Source: Doryteuthis pealeii
Lineage: Eukaryota; Mollusca; Cephalopoda; Myopsida; Loliginidae
DNA: 64,000 nt
Reading direction: 5' to 3'
NCBI GenBank assembly: GCA_023376005.1
Contig: CM042143.1
Location: 86,279,159 to 86,343,158 of the forward strand
Below the pieces are notes generated by a model. The model saw only the letters and a list, made by a program, of their open reading frames with translations, was not told the origin of the DNA and did no database searches. Positions 1 to 10,238 of this stretch are shown one piece after another; position 1 is the first letter of the stretch, and every line of letters begins with the position of its first letter. Both the position numbers and the translations under genes were made by a program.

Positions 1-436
1 CGATGAAATACCAACTCTTCAAACAATTCTCACGCTTTATGCTCTGGCGTTTTTTTCTTAATGTTTATTCTTGATTCTTCGTTCCCTAGGGATTGGGTGC
101 GGAAAGATCTGTGCTTGTGCTTGGGGGTGGGGGTTGGGGGTTGGGGGGTGAAGGGCGGGGACTGTCTGCAGTAAAAACACACACAGAAACACAACCCACA
201 CAAAACAACAAAAAATATCAACACTTGAGTGAACGAAAGCGATATTTGTTTGTCATGAGAGAGAATGATATGAAAGTGTATGATAGCGTACAATTTTTCT
301 GGTACATTAAACATCTATATGGGGCATGAGTCGTTTTCCTATTTTCTATTGAAATGTGTGTAGTTATTTCTAATTCTTCAATACTTACAGTTTAATTCAT
401 AAAAGGTAACTTTCTCAGCATCTCCCTCTTATCCTT

Positions 437-440
<4 letters not shown>
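1..440. other. unannotated left flank
   Basis: I see no gene or recognisable repeat in this stretch. It holds a G-rich run near 120-155, A-rich sequence, and leads into a (TA)n array at about 445-482. The open frames here have no recognisable protein content. Confidence 0.5.
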
Positions 441-485
<45 letters not shown>

Positions 486-542
486 CGTGTAGAAAGTCAA
501 TAAAAATGGAATATAAATAAGTTTCAAAACAAACGAAAAATG

Positions 543-710
543 TGGAAATGGCAAGCTAGTTGTAACGGTTAGAGACTTCGCCTGTCAGCTTGACAGTCGA
601 GTTTCGAATCACACACGGAGCAGTCTCCCATGTCTATAACCTTGCTGCATGAGACCTAATAGGTCGAAATGTACATTCAGGGATTGACCACTCTCCGATT
701 TGTTTAGCCT
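543..710 (+). repeat. possible tRNA-derived SINE (family C)
   Basis: A tRNA-like head is visible. A box-A-like stretch (TAGTTGTAACGGTTAGAG) begins near 557, and a box-B-like stretch (GAGTTTCGAATC) lies near 600, at a tRNA-like distance. A tail follows that does not match the other SINE families here. Only one copy is in the window, so the family assignment is weak. A decayed tRNA pseudogene is the alternative. Confidence 0.35.
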
Positions 711-940
711 TACATTTGAAACATATATGCCCCGCCTTAAATTCATTAATTATTAACTAATTAATTTTCAAAATTAGGTATGACTTCAATTAAAGCACAT
801 CCTCCAAAAATGTCGGCTTAAAGCCATATAAAAATAAACACATTGTTTGTTTACTTAACCTCAATACACATATATTATACTTAACACCTTCAGGATGACT
901 AAAAGCCACGATAAACCGGCAAATAAAACCTACTCGGGGA

Positions 941-1180
941 GGCCGCTTAGCTCAGTCGGTAGAGTATCCGGCTTGGAACCACAAGGTTCCGGGTCCAAAA
1001 TCGGCCCTAGCCAACTCAGCGTATGAATAGCACAAGGATCTGTGCGGTAAAGTATGGAGCTGGTGGTAGGTGCACCTCCACATTGGCCTAGTGCTTGTGA
1101 AAAGGGGATAGACTCCCTCACTGTCTGATTGATACCGACAATAGGCCACTCCGTCGACTTACTTTCATTTCAAGTAAAGA
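941..1180 (+). repeat. SINE family A copy 1 (tRNA-derived)
   Basis: The tRNA-like head has box A (TTAGCTCAGTCGG, about 947-959) and a degraded box B near 989. A conserved body follows with the landmarks AACTCAGCGTATGA, GGATCTGTGCGGTAAAGT and AAAAGGGGATAGACTCCCTC, ending GATACCGAC...TAGGCCACTCCGTCGACTTACTTTC. The same body recurs at 1,981, 13,145 (minus), 20,432 (minus), 29,885, 33,887 (minus) and 49,440. The head would have carried the Pol III promoter of the source element. The copy is a retroposed fossil. Confidence 0.85.
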
Positions 1181-1258
1181 TCTTGCAGTTATGCAACTAG
1201 CCTTTGAAAGCAAGCATGTGATGGCTTAAAATTAATACCAACCTACAATTATTGAGAA

Positions 1259-1383
1259 CTAGCATGACCTGTCGATATACCACAGTATGATAATTCAATT
1301 ATTCCAACATTTGATATGTTTACTTAAGAGCTATTGCTAAACAATTCAGTATGTAATAAGTATATTAATCTTGATTTACCCAC

Positions 1384-1420
<37 letters not shown>

Positions 1421-1763
1421 CTCTTTTATTTTCCTATTTTCGATTGAAACAGATTAGCGGTATCGCCTCCGCGCGTTCAGCCTCTCTATCTTACTCTTTT
1501 TTCTTATTTCCCTATGTAGCATATCTTTTTTCTTCCCTTTCTTATATAATAAAAACGGAATGTGCTATTATTTAGCCGTGGAGACGAAATTCATAAGAAA
1601 TAAGAATTCGGTGGATAAGCATCACCAGATAATCAGGATTTACATTTTTTTGCATTTCCTCTTGAACGATTTGGATGGTGGTCTTATTTTTAACCAGAGG
1701 GTGTTGCAAGATGATAACGGTTGTACTTTTAAGGAATACGAGTATCAATACTAATAACATAGA
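1259..1763 (-). mobile_element. Helitron-like element H1, copy a
   Basis: This is a non-autonomous element of about 505 bp. Read on the minus strand it starts TC (1763) and ends CTAG (1259), and the flanks are A and T as expected for Helitron insertion between A and T. The 3' end has the imperfect hairpin CTGTGGTATATCGACAG about 10 bases before CTAG. A CT-rich microsatellite (1383-1425) sits at the same internal place as in other H1 copies. No protein is encoded. Other near-complete copies are at 9,634, 30,265 and 44,155. Confidence 0.8.
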
Positions 1764-1980
1764 TTTTGTTCAGGTGAATGAACGCAAATTTGGAAAAGAA
1801 TTCCAGGTAATAAGTGTAGACTTTTGTACGTTCACATTTTTGTGTAGTTCTTTCTTAAGGGGCATTGGGGGGGGGCGCACAGTCTTATCGAATACGAATA
1901 ATTGTTAAACAAATCTATTTGACCCATTGATGGTATCATGTATTCTTATCTAATACTATATAACTGTGAGCAAATTATTT

Positions 1981-2236
1981 GAGGTTAGCTCAGTCGGTAG
2001 AGCGTTCGGCTAGAGACCACAAGGTTCCTAGTTCGATACAGGACCTCGCCAACTCAGCGTATGAGTAGCACAGGGATCTGTGCGGTAAAGTGAGGAGCTG
2101 ATGGTAGGTGTAGCGCTCCACCTCAGATGCTAAAATAATCTCCTTGGTCTAGCGCTATTGAAAAGGGGATAGACTCCCTCGCTGTCTGGCTGATACCGAC
2201 TTTAGGCCAACCCGGCAACTTTACTTTCATGTAAAA
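1981..2236 (+). repeat. SINE family A copy 2
   Basis: A well-preserved copy. Box A is TTAGCTCAGTCGG (1985-1997) and box B is AGTTCGATACA (about 2030). It has the full body with GGATCTGTGCGGTAAAGTG and GCGCTCCACCTCAGATGCTAAAA, ending ACTTTAGGCC...ACTTTACTTTCA. Units of a local tandem repeat (ATTCTTATCTAATAC...) lie on both sides (about 1930-1980 and 2340 onward), so the SINE may have inserted into that array. Confidence 0.88.
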
Positions 2237-2339
2237 TCCTCTATTCTAATAATACAAATCTATTATTGGATTCAAGTTGCAAATTAAAGAAATATACTTT
2301 GAAATAACACTGAAATAGATAAAGTACGACTTTACTTTT

Positions 2340-2530
2340 TACTTTATTCTTATCTAATACAAATAATTTACACACAGTTATATAGTATCAAGTATTCTTA
2401 TCTAATACAAATAATTTGCACACAGTTGCAATTCATGTATTCCTATCTAATTCTGATACTTTACTCACAATAGTATGGTTTCAAGTAATTATTCTTATCT
2501 AATGATAATCACTTGTTTACACACAGTTAT
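2340..2530 (+). repeat. short tandem repeat, about 65-bp units
   Basis: The motif ATTCTTATCTAATACAAATA followed by ATTTRCACACAGTT recurs three to four times with variable spacers. A related unit lies at 1930-1980, left of SINE A copy 2, and another near 14,380. There is no coding content. The sequence from here to 2,970 holds no gene I recognise. Confidence 0.55.
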
Positions 2531-2965
2531 TTGGTTTTGTTAGGTTCAGTCCAAATGAAATATCTAGAGCTATTCGCCTCTTTCTCTGTCGTGCCCTGTG
2601 TTTTTTATGCACAGCTCGATCTCGAAAAAAAATTTCATATACATTCTCGCCAATTCTCCCAGATCCGGGATCGCTTTTCCTTAAATCACTGTGCTAGGGC
2701 AGCCATAATTTCTTTTCTTTTGAAGCCTTCACTCATTTTGCACGTAACACACGTTCGCTCCCGCTTTGAGCTCCGAGGTACGTTATTTTCTTCGCAAGTG
2801 AATTGTCAATCATTATTAATTAATTTTAACTAATATTTTCTTTCATCTTTTATTTTGTGATGCATTTTAATAGCAATTCACTCGGATCCTCAGTCTACGA
2901 CAACAATGAATAGAAAATAAAAATGAGAAGATGAAAGAAAATGGCGAACAATGATTCATCGAAAA

Positions 2966-2970
<5 letters not shown>

Positions 2971-3028
<58 letters not shown>
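2971..3028. repeat. (TA)n microsatellite
   Basis: An uninterrupted TA dinucleotide run of about 58 bp, followed at 3150-3220 by shorter TA and GT runs. Comparable TA arrays occur at about 445, 3546, 4060, 4685, 5545, 5954, 25242, 25816, 26264, 27160, 27410, 31093, 32323, 33357, 48942, 56682, 58386 and 62263. Several of these are tails of SINE B copies. Confidence 0.9.
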
Positions 3029-3033
<5 letters not shown>

Positions 3034-3614
3034 ATTGTTTTGTTTTTTGTTTTTAAGAAAAGTGTTATTCGAGTATTGTTGATATTTTTCTCAAACTATG
3101 TATGAACAATTATAAATAGGATTGGACAATCTTAAGTACTTAAATATATATATATATATATTATCATCATTATTATTGTGTGTGTGTGTGTTGTGTGTTG
3201 TGTGTGTGTGTGTGTGTATCTTAATATATTTACACGTTGCAAAATATTTCGTCTTTTCTTTAGCTCATCTTCTGACAGGTAATCCGTCAAAAGTGAAACT
3301 GATTACGGCTGATATAAAGTAATATTGTTGTTAGGGGGGGGGGGTCTGGGGGGGGGTCAATAGGAGGAGGGGGGAACTCTCGAAATTGTTTTTTGACTAA
3401 CAAGAAGAGAACCTCTTTGGTGTGAATTCATTTTTATTTTGCTCTGTAAATCTAACAATAAGAGGACACATTGAGCTCTGTATGTTACGAATATTGTAAA
3501 ACTGCTACATCGTAACGGAGATTTCTTCACTCAATCTTTGGATTATATATATATATATATATATATAATCCAAAAGTTGAGAATGGAAGCGAATTCGACG
3601 GTATGTTAAAATAA

Positions 3615-4010
3615 AAGAAAGAAAATGTAGAATGGATAAAAAAGGGTTTATTTTATTTTACTGACACGTGTTTCGGCCAGGAGCTTATTCATGCATACAT
3701 GTATTCTATCTATTATTTTAAGTACAGAATAAAAATAAAATAACAATAATAGAAAAAACTACAAAAATGTTTACAAGTTTAGTATACAACCGATTTCATT
3801 TAAAACAATAAGGATTTACTCTAACGAAGGCCGCTATTTCTTTGTATACTAAACATTTCTGTAGTTTTTTCTATCATTGTTATTTTATTTTATTTTGTAT
3901 TTAAAATAATAATAGATAGAATACATGTATGCATGGATAAGCTTCTGGTCGAAACACGTGTCAGTAAAATAAAATAGAATAAGTCCTATTTTATCCATTC
4001 AACATTTTAT
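3615..4010. repeat. long inverted repeat with GTGTTTCG motif
   Basis: Arms of roughly 160-180 bp (about 3615-3795 and 3837-4010) are reverse complements with moderate divergence, separated by a short non-paired loop. Each arm holds ACTGACACGTGTTTCG and CATGCATACATGTATTCTAT (one in each orientation). The motif ACACGTGTTTC recurs at about 5,595 and 5,894. It is a foldback-type or Penelope-like terminal repeat remnant, and I cannot say which. No coding sequence is present. Confidence 0.6.
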
Positions 4011-4028
4011 TTTTATTTTATTCTCTCT

Positions 4029-4095
<67 letters not shown>

Positions 4096-4677
4096 CTAGA
4101 AGCGACTACCGGCTGTCACCTGGGTAAAGGAGGGAAAAAACAAACAAAAAGATTAAAACAAATAATGGTTAGCAAGGTAGTCTTGCAGATCTATTACTAC
4201 CGAATAGCAAGTTTAATCCTCGCTGGATGCCCCGTACAAATTCCCGCGTAAAAAGACCTTATGTTAATCCAGCCTGAAAAAAGTTTTCTGCGCTTCCATA
4301 TCGATTTGTTTAACTTTGAGATTCACGGACATTTTTAAGTAGAATTGTAATGCTATTTTTAAATTTTTAGTAGAATTGTATGCTATTTTAATTTTTAAGT
4401 AGAATTTTAATGCTATTTTAATTTTAATTAGAATTTTAATGCTATTTTAATTTTTAAGTAGAATTTAATGCTATTTTAATTTTTAAGTAGAATTTTAATG
4501 CTATTTTAATTTTTAAGTAGAATTTAATGCTATTTTAATTTTTAAGTAGAATTTTAATGCTATTTTAATTTTTTAAGTAGAATTTTAATGCTATTTTAAT
4601 TTTAAATATCTTCGCCAATATAAATGATTTTTTTTTTAAATAATTTTTGCACAAAAATCTACACTCAGTAACAGTGA

Positions 4678-4719
<42 letters not shown>

Positions 4720-4746
4720 TTACTTTGTCGTTAACTGTTTCCTCCT
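4096..4746 (-). mobile_element. Helitron-like element H4, copy a (internally expanded)
   Basis: Begins on the plus strand with A|CTAGAAGCGACTACCGG, the reverse complement of the H4 3' hairpin plus CTAG. The right end matches the H4 5' region (TTTACTTTGTCGTTAAC and remnants of the TTTCCTCC block), but the extreme 5' terminus TCTATACATATATAAAGGG is lost. Other H4 copies are about 395-400 bp. This one is longer because of a 30-bp-unit minisatellite at about 4340-4600. Confidence 0.7.
4340..4600 (+). repeat. 30-bp minisatellite within H4a
   Basis: About nine head-to-tail copies of TTTTTAAGTAGAATTTTAAT followed by GCTATTTTAA, with single-base length changes in the T and A runs. No other H4 copy in the window has the expansion, so it arose after insertion. 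No spacer-repeat alternation is present. Confidence 0.85.
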
Positions 4747-5541
4747 TCATAGAGAACGCATTCCTTATGATAAAAGGATAGAATTATGTGCAATGTAAAT
4801 GTCACGACTCTGAAAGAAACGTATTAAACAACTGAAATAATTCGTAGAAAAATATATATATTTTTTTTTTTACGGGAACAATAATGTGTATAGATTGTGT
4901 ATGAGAGAGAGAGAGGTTATAGCGTGGATAGTGGAATGGCGCTTCGGGGACATTCAGTTTCTCACTATGCCTCGGCGAGAAACTAACAGCCACCAAGTGC
5001 TGTGACTCAGTCTACGCTATGCTACTAACTTCTATATAATTATATCACTCATATTGATCACACTTTATTTATAAATATAGCAAACTATATGATATATATA
5101 TTGTGGCCACCCTCTTCAACTCTACTTCTTTTCCATTATCATCTCCATGCAATAAATCAAAACACTCCTAACCAAGAATTTTAACCCACTTCTTCCTAAC
5201 ACCCCTCTTTCCCAACAAGCACCCAGCAACCTCCTCATCCCATCTTCCCATACAAACTACTATCCTCTGATCTCTCCCCCCTCCACTTTATATGATAGTT
5301 ATTTTCTATTCACCGAATCCTCTCTAACTTCCTTCCCCTCAATTTCACCGCAAACTCACTTTCGCCTTCTATAAATACAAATGTACGTACTTTGTTTTGA
5401 ATAAAGTTAGACTGATGAAGTTCTTCGTAAAGAAGAACGAAATATTTCTCTCTTACTTCTACTTGTTTGAGTCATTATTTTTTGTCCATTTTTCCTTTTA
5501 CCTTACCTCATCCTGTCTGATTTTACTCCAACCCTCCTATC

Positions 5542-5544
<3 letters not shown>
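4747..5544. other. no gene recognised
   Basis: AT-rich sequence with a C-rich pyrimidine block at 5100-5350. I see no repeat copy shared with the rest of the window and no credible coding exon. Confidence 0.4.
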
Positions 5545-5576
<32 letters not shown>

Positions 5577-5583
<7 letters not shown>

Positions 5584-5942
5584 GTCATCCACAGACACGT
5601 GTTTCTTCAGTGTGGCTAGACATTCTGTGAGCTACTTCCTGCCGGGATAGAACTTCGATCGATTCAGCATCAGTCAGACAGCTCTAACTCTCGGCTCTCG
5701 TCACCCACAGAATGCGAAGGGGATTTTAACTATTTTAATACACATCTGTATGTATGTAAAGGCCGCCATAGAGTGCTCCATCCCTTTTATAGGAGAGTGT
5801 TGCGTTTACGCTTTAATTGGCGGTCATCAGCGAAATCACCTCGAAAGTGCTCAACCACAGGGGAATGGGGGAGCATATATAGTCATCCACAGACACGTGT
5901 TTCGACTTATCAAGTCTCTTCCGTGTGGCTAGACATTCCATG

Positions 5943-5945
<3 letters not shown>
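5577..5945 (+). repeat. unclassified element bounded by direct repeats
   Basis: The string ATAGTCATCCACAGACACGT followed by GTTTC, then GTGTGGCTAGACATTC, occurs at about 5,581-5,622 and again at about 5,879-5,938. Between them is about 260 bp of unique, less AT-rich sequence. The GTGTTTCG core is shared with the inverted repeat at 3,615-4,010. Such repeats would suit a Penelope-like element with terminal duplication, but no reverse transcriptase or GIY-YIG code is visible. Confidence 0.45.
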
Positions 5946-5983
<38 letters not shown>

Positions 5984-5994
5984 TATACACTCTT

Positions 5995-6129
5995 ACAAGG
6001 TGTGTCAAAAAGTATTGAGATTTCGGTACTTTTTGACACATTTTGTATTTTGAAAAAATTAACGTTCATTCTCTCACTTCTATCTCGGGAAATACAGCTT
6101 CAATCTCGATACTTTTTATTACACCTTTA
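5995..6129. mobile_element. short MITE (M3)
   Basis: A foldback element of about 135 bp. Terminal inverted repeats AAGGTGTGTCAAAAAGTATT (left) and the reverse complement of AATCTCGATACTTTTTATTA...CACCTT (right) pair over about 25 bp. The left TIR is followed by a second inverted copy (GGTACTTTTTGACACA). The pattern resembles mariner-type termini. No transposase is encoded. Confidence 0.55.
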
Positions 6130-6137
6130 ATATTTAT

Positions 6138-6174
<37 letters not shown>

Positions 6175-6900
6175 TTACAATGTTAATATTCATGTATGTG
6201 TCTAATTTCGCGGCTCAAGAGAGACAGTTCCATTGTTCTTTTTTCTTGAAGTTTGTTGAAGTGAATAACGTTTTAGAAAATAGATGAGGTATTTGCCATT
6301 GACAACCTTTTTGATCCCACTTAAACATCAGACGTTTAAGTTCGATTTAAACTTTTGCTGTTCACATCTCTTGTGATTATCTGATATTCCAAGGTTCAAT
6401 GCGAGATCAACGTCTTTGTTTTTCGAGACTTGACTCAATCTAAATAAACGGCCTCTGAATTATCGAGGGTTATGATCTCAATGTTCGCATTTTATAACTA
6501 ACTCGAAGAAGATTCCTTTTAAACATACAAGAACGTTTGTATACGAGATTTTACAAGCACGCGAATTGCAATGATCATTACTTGTGAAACGCCACCCACC
6601 CCTATAAGTAAAGTCGGTAGGTTATTATTAACAGTAGCAAATAACTATCGTGTGTACTCGTGTATAAGTCGAATTAGGGTTCTTCCTGGTATATCAAGTT
6701 GGAAATTAATCAACATGGAAAATATTAACTGATGCGAAATCAATTTTAATATACCAAGAAAGATTATAACTAAGTAAATATTTGATAAGCTTAACTTAGT
6801 TTGGCACAAGGCTATGGTTCGTTGAAATTAACTGACATATATTTATGTACTAGTTATTACCTGTAAAAAATCCATCAAAATATTACATTTAATATTTTAG
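6130..6900. other. no gene; copy of a tandem-type repeat at 6590-6710
   Basis: Mostly unique AT-rich sequence. At about 6603-6710 the block TGTGTACTCGTGTATAAGTC followed by GAATTAGGGTTCTTCCTGGTA matches two to three degenerate copies at 19,480-19,860. I could not identify the family and see no coding potential. Confidence 0.45.
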
Positions 6901-6904
6901 CAAA

Positions 6905-6990
6905 ATTGTAATAATAGTAGTAGTAATAGTAGCTATAATAATAATAGTAGTAGTAGTAATAGTAGCAATAATAATAGTAGTAATAATGGA
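6905..6990. repeat. (AAT/AGT)n trinucleotide repeat
   Basis: Interspersed AAT, AGT and AGC trinucleotides give a simple repeat whose minus-strand reading would be poly-Tyr. That reading is an artefact of the microsatellite. Confidence 0.8.
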
Positions 6991-7029
6991 ATTCGGCATG
7001 GAAAATATGCCATGCTAGTGATGAAAAAG

Positions 7030-7990
7030 ACGGATAGAGAAACCATAGATGGAATACAACTACTACGTCAGAAAAATACAAGAACACTTAGAGATAGGAA
7101 AATTACAAATATATAGGAATTTTGAAAGCGGACACCATCAAACAGACATATTAAAGAAAAAGTTAGTTATACCTCAGAAGAACAAGAAAATGTCTAGAAA
7201 CCAAGCTCGGCAACAGAAATCTCATCAAATATCTAGGCCGTCCCCATTATACAAGAGAAGAACTCTGAAAGATAGATCAAAAGACAAGAAAATTAATGAT
7301 TATGCCCAAGGCATTACACCTGAGAGATGGTAGATAGACTATATGCATCAAGAAAAGGAAGTGGGAGAGGTTTCTACAAAATTGAAGATTGCGTAGATGT
7401 CACAATACAAGGACTCGAAGAATTCACAAAAAAAAGAGGAAATATTAATTACAGCAGCCAATAATACCAGTTGCAATATGTGGACAAACTGAAAAACAAC
7501 AAAAACAGAAAACAATTATATGGAAACTTCAAACGACAAATTGGCAAGATTGCACATGAAATAACCTGGACATTGTTAAGAGGAGGAAAACTCAACAGAT
7601 AAACTTCGTCACTCATAATAGCAGCACAAAAGAATGCCATAAGAACAAATATCAAAGCAAAAAATAGATAAGACACAACAGAACAGCAAATGTAGGATGT
7701 GTGGAAACAGATGAGACGATCAATTATGTAATAAGTGAATTCAACAAACTAGCACAACGAAAATACAAGATTAGTCACGACCGTGTTGGAAAGGTGATCC
7801 ACTGGGACAAACCAAAATCCATTCTCGAGAATGAAATGCATAAAATTCTCTAGGACTGAGATACAAACCGATCATCCGCCAGGCGACCGGGCCTGGTATT
7901 GATTAATTAGAAAAAGAGAACTTGTCAACTGGTAGATTTTGTGCTGCCAGCAGATCACAGGGTGAGGTGAAATAAAACGCCAAGAAAATA
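7030..7990 (+). pseudogene. decayed LINE reverse transcriptase, C-terminal part
   Basis: The translation, with several frameshifts and stops, shows landmarks of the 3' half of a non-LTR retrotransposon ORF. VDRLYASRKGSGRGFYKIED (from the ATG-frame at 7327) matches the common RLYxxRKxGGRGL motif. It is followed by KQLYGNFKRQIG, ITWTLLRGGKL, SLIIAAQKNAIRTN, a broken zinc-binding region with CRMCG, and finally a VDFVLPADHRV-like motif near 7,930-7,965. Upstream catalytic RT blocks are absent, so it is 5'-truncated. It runs straight into SINE-B-like sequence at about 7,995. Clade assignment is uncertain. Confidence 0.75.
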
Positions 7991-7994
7991 TTTA

Positions 7995-8050
7995 CCCATA
8001 GCTGGAGAGAGAATAGTTAGATGCATACCATTCCCCAAGGGTATGGAATT
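7995..8050 (-). repeat. SINE family B fragment
   Basis: ATTTACCCATAGCTGGAGAG...CATACC.TTCCC.AAGGGTAT matches the reverse complement of the SINE B body found at 32,359 and 48,981. It follows the LINE remnant almost directly, and the tRNA-like head is missing. Confidence 0.6.
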
Positions 8051-8397
8051 CTACTTATACACGAATATATACTGCATCTGTTTTTCTGGTTTCTACGTAC
8101 CCATTATATCAACTATAACGATAATATAAAAAAACACACACATATATATATATATATATAATCTTCTAAACATTGAAGCATATTAACAAACTTTGTAAAT
8201 CTTCTTTTTTTTTTCTGTGACTATCTGGAGCATGTGCAGTTAGCGTCAACGAAGTTGGCGTCGGCCATGATGACTGCTTTTTACAAGATGTCGCCTTTTC
8301 GACGTCATGTGAAATTGAATCCAAGGAAAGATAATTAGACTTTGAGAAGATTGCCAACAAAAGTTTGAACGGCATTTGCCAGGCAGTGATTAACAAA

Positions 8398-9275
8398 CGG
8401 AGACTAATCTTCATCTTTTTCGTTTTCTTTTTCGTCGTCGTCATCTTCGTCTTTGTCGTCTTCATTTGATTCTTCGTCATCTTATTCGTCTTTGTCTTTT
8501 TTGTCTTCATTTTCTTCGTTGTCTTCGTCGTCTTCATTTTTTCGTCGTCTTCATTTTCTTCTCGTCTTCGTCGTCGTCTCGTCGTCTTCGTATTTTCTTC
8601 GTCGTCTTCGTCGTCTTCATTTTCTTCGTCGTCTTCGTCGTCTTCATTTTCTTTCGTCGTCTTCGTCGTCTTCATTTTCTTCGTCGTCTTCGTTTTCTTC
8701 GTCGTCTTCATTTTCTTCGTCGTCTTCGTCGTCTTCATTTTCTCTTCATTTTCTTCGTTGTCTCGTTCTTCGTCGTCTTCGTCGTCTTCGTTGTCTTTTC
8801 GTCTTCGTCGTCTTCATTTTCTTCGTCGTCTTCGTCGTCTTCATTTTTCTTCGTCGTCTTCGTTGTCTTCGTCGTCTTCGTCGTCTTCATTTTCTTCGTC
8901 GTCTTCGTCGTCTTCATTTTCTTCGTCGTCTTCATTCTTCGTCGTCGTCTTTCGTCGTCTTCGTCGTCTTCGTCGTCTTCGTTTTTCGTTTCGTCGTCTT
9001 CGTCGTCTTCATTTTCTTCGTCGTCTTCATTGTCCGTTCTCGTCGTCTTCGTCGTCTTCGTCGTCTTCATTTTCTTCGTCGTCTATTTTCTTCGTCGTCT
9101 TCATTTTCTTCGTCGTCTTTCGTCGTCTTCATTTTCTTCGTCGTCTTCGTCGTCTTCATTTTCTTTCGTCGTGTCGTCGTCGTCTTCATTTTTTCGTCGT
9201 CTTCATTTTCTTCGTCGTCTTCATTTTTTCGTTGTCTTCGTCGTCTTTATTTTTCTTCGTTGTCTTCAAAATCTG
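8398..9275 (-). repeat. GAA/GAC-rich minisatellite (27-bp units)
   Basis: About 880 bp built from TCTTCGTCGTC and TCTTCATTT blocks. On the minus strand the unit reads Glu-Asn-Glu-Asp-Asp-Glu-Asp-Asp-Glu. All three plus frames stay open for long stretches because the array lacks stop trinucleotides, and one- and two-base indels keep shifting the minus frame. Long ORFs here are therefore a composition effect. I see no splice sites or flanking coding exons that would make it an acidic protein segment. Confidence 0.8.
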
Positions 9276-9397
9276 CGTACAAGGATCGATGCATTGATTG
9301 AAGCTAACTTGCTGACAGCTGATCCACACTTATCGGGAAAACGAGAGATGGGGAGGAGAGAGAGGTTGGGGGAGGTGCAAGAGAGAGAGAGAATATT

Positions 9398-9535
9398 TGT
9401 TTCCAGTTTTATTCTTGTGTATTCCTTTCGAATTTCCCGCTTCTTATCTTTGATTAGATTTGAATTGTAACAGCCTTGATATTTACCGACATTTGCTCAA
9501 GTGTGGTATAAGGCTAAACAGGAGAAAAATGTATG
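9398..9535 (+). repeat. direct repeat, left copy (flanks H1b)
   Basis: TTTTATTCTTGTGTATTCCT ... TAGATTTGAATTG ... ACAGCCTTGATA ... TTTGCTCAAGTGTGG ... ATAAGGCTAAA matches 10,115-10,235 over about 120 bp with scattered changes. Helitron H1b lies between the two copies. Origin unknown. Confidence 0.7.
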
Positions 9536-9633
9536 ATGGTTGGTTGTATTTTACAGCATGTCAAAACGAGAGTGAGAGAGAAACAATATTTACTAGCTGA
9601 AATACCGATCTATGCGGAGTAATGACTGGTTGA

Positions 9634-10114
9634 CTAGCGGGACCTGTGGATATACCAACGTATGATAATCTAATTATTACAACATTTGCTGTGTTTATTT
9701 AAGAGCTATTGCAAACTAGTCCAATATGTAAAAAGTATGATGATATTGATCTCACACACACACACACACTTTCTTTTTCTTTCTTTCTTTTTCGTCTTTT
9801 CATTATGTTCGATTGAAACAAATTAACGTTAACGCATCCACGAGCTCACCCCTTCTCTCTATCTTTCCTACTTTCTCTCTTATTATATTTTTGTGTGTAT
9901 CATGTCTTTTTTCTTCCCTTTCTTTATAATAAAAACGGAATTTAGCTGAGGTGACGACACTCATTCAAAATAAAAATTCGGTGGGTAAGCAACACCAGAT
10001 AATCATGATTTACATTTTTACATTTAATCTTGGACGATCTGGATGGTCTCATTTTTAACCCCAGGGTGTTGCAAGATGATAACGGATTAAGGAACAAGAG
10101 TATATATACATAGA
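9634..10114 (-). mobile_element. Helitron-like element H1, copy b
   Basis: Plus-strand reading A|CTAGCGGGACCTGTGG ... CATAGA|T gives the A-TC...CTAG-T boundary on the minus strand. The 3' hairpin is degraded (CTGTGGATATACCAACG). The internal simple-repeat site carries CA repeats and a CTTT tract rather than CT. The element is about 481 bp and non-coding. Confidence 0.8.
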
Positions 10115-10235
10115 TGTTTCCACAGTTTTATTCTTGTGTATCTCTTTCGAATCTTCATTAGATTTGAATTGAGACAGCCTTGATACCTACCGAGCTTTGC
10201 TCAAGTGTGGCATAAGGCTAAATAGAGAAGAGTAT
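10115..10235 (+). repeat. direct repeat, right copy (flanks H1b)
   Basis: Second copy of the sequence described at 9,398-9,535, beginning immediately after the H1b 5' boundary. Confidence 0.7.
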
Positions 10236-10238
10236 GTA

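Noticed and set aside
4340..4600. Regular 30-bp repeats as a CRISPR array
   Set aside because: Units are head to tail with no unique spacers, and the context is a eukaryotic transposon.
6875..7087. Tyr-rich minus-strand ORF
   Set aside because: Product of the AAT/AGT trinucleotide microsatellite.
8453..9470. ORFs of 179-334 codons on the plus strand
   Set aside because: They are frame shadows of the TCTTCGTCG minisatellite. All frames are open because the unit lacks stops, and the peptides are pure Ser/Phe/Arg/Leu/Val repeats.
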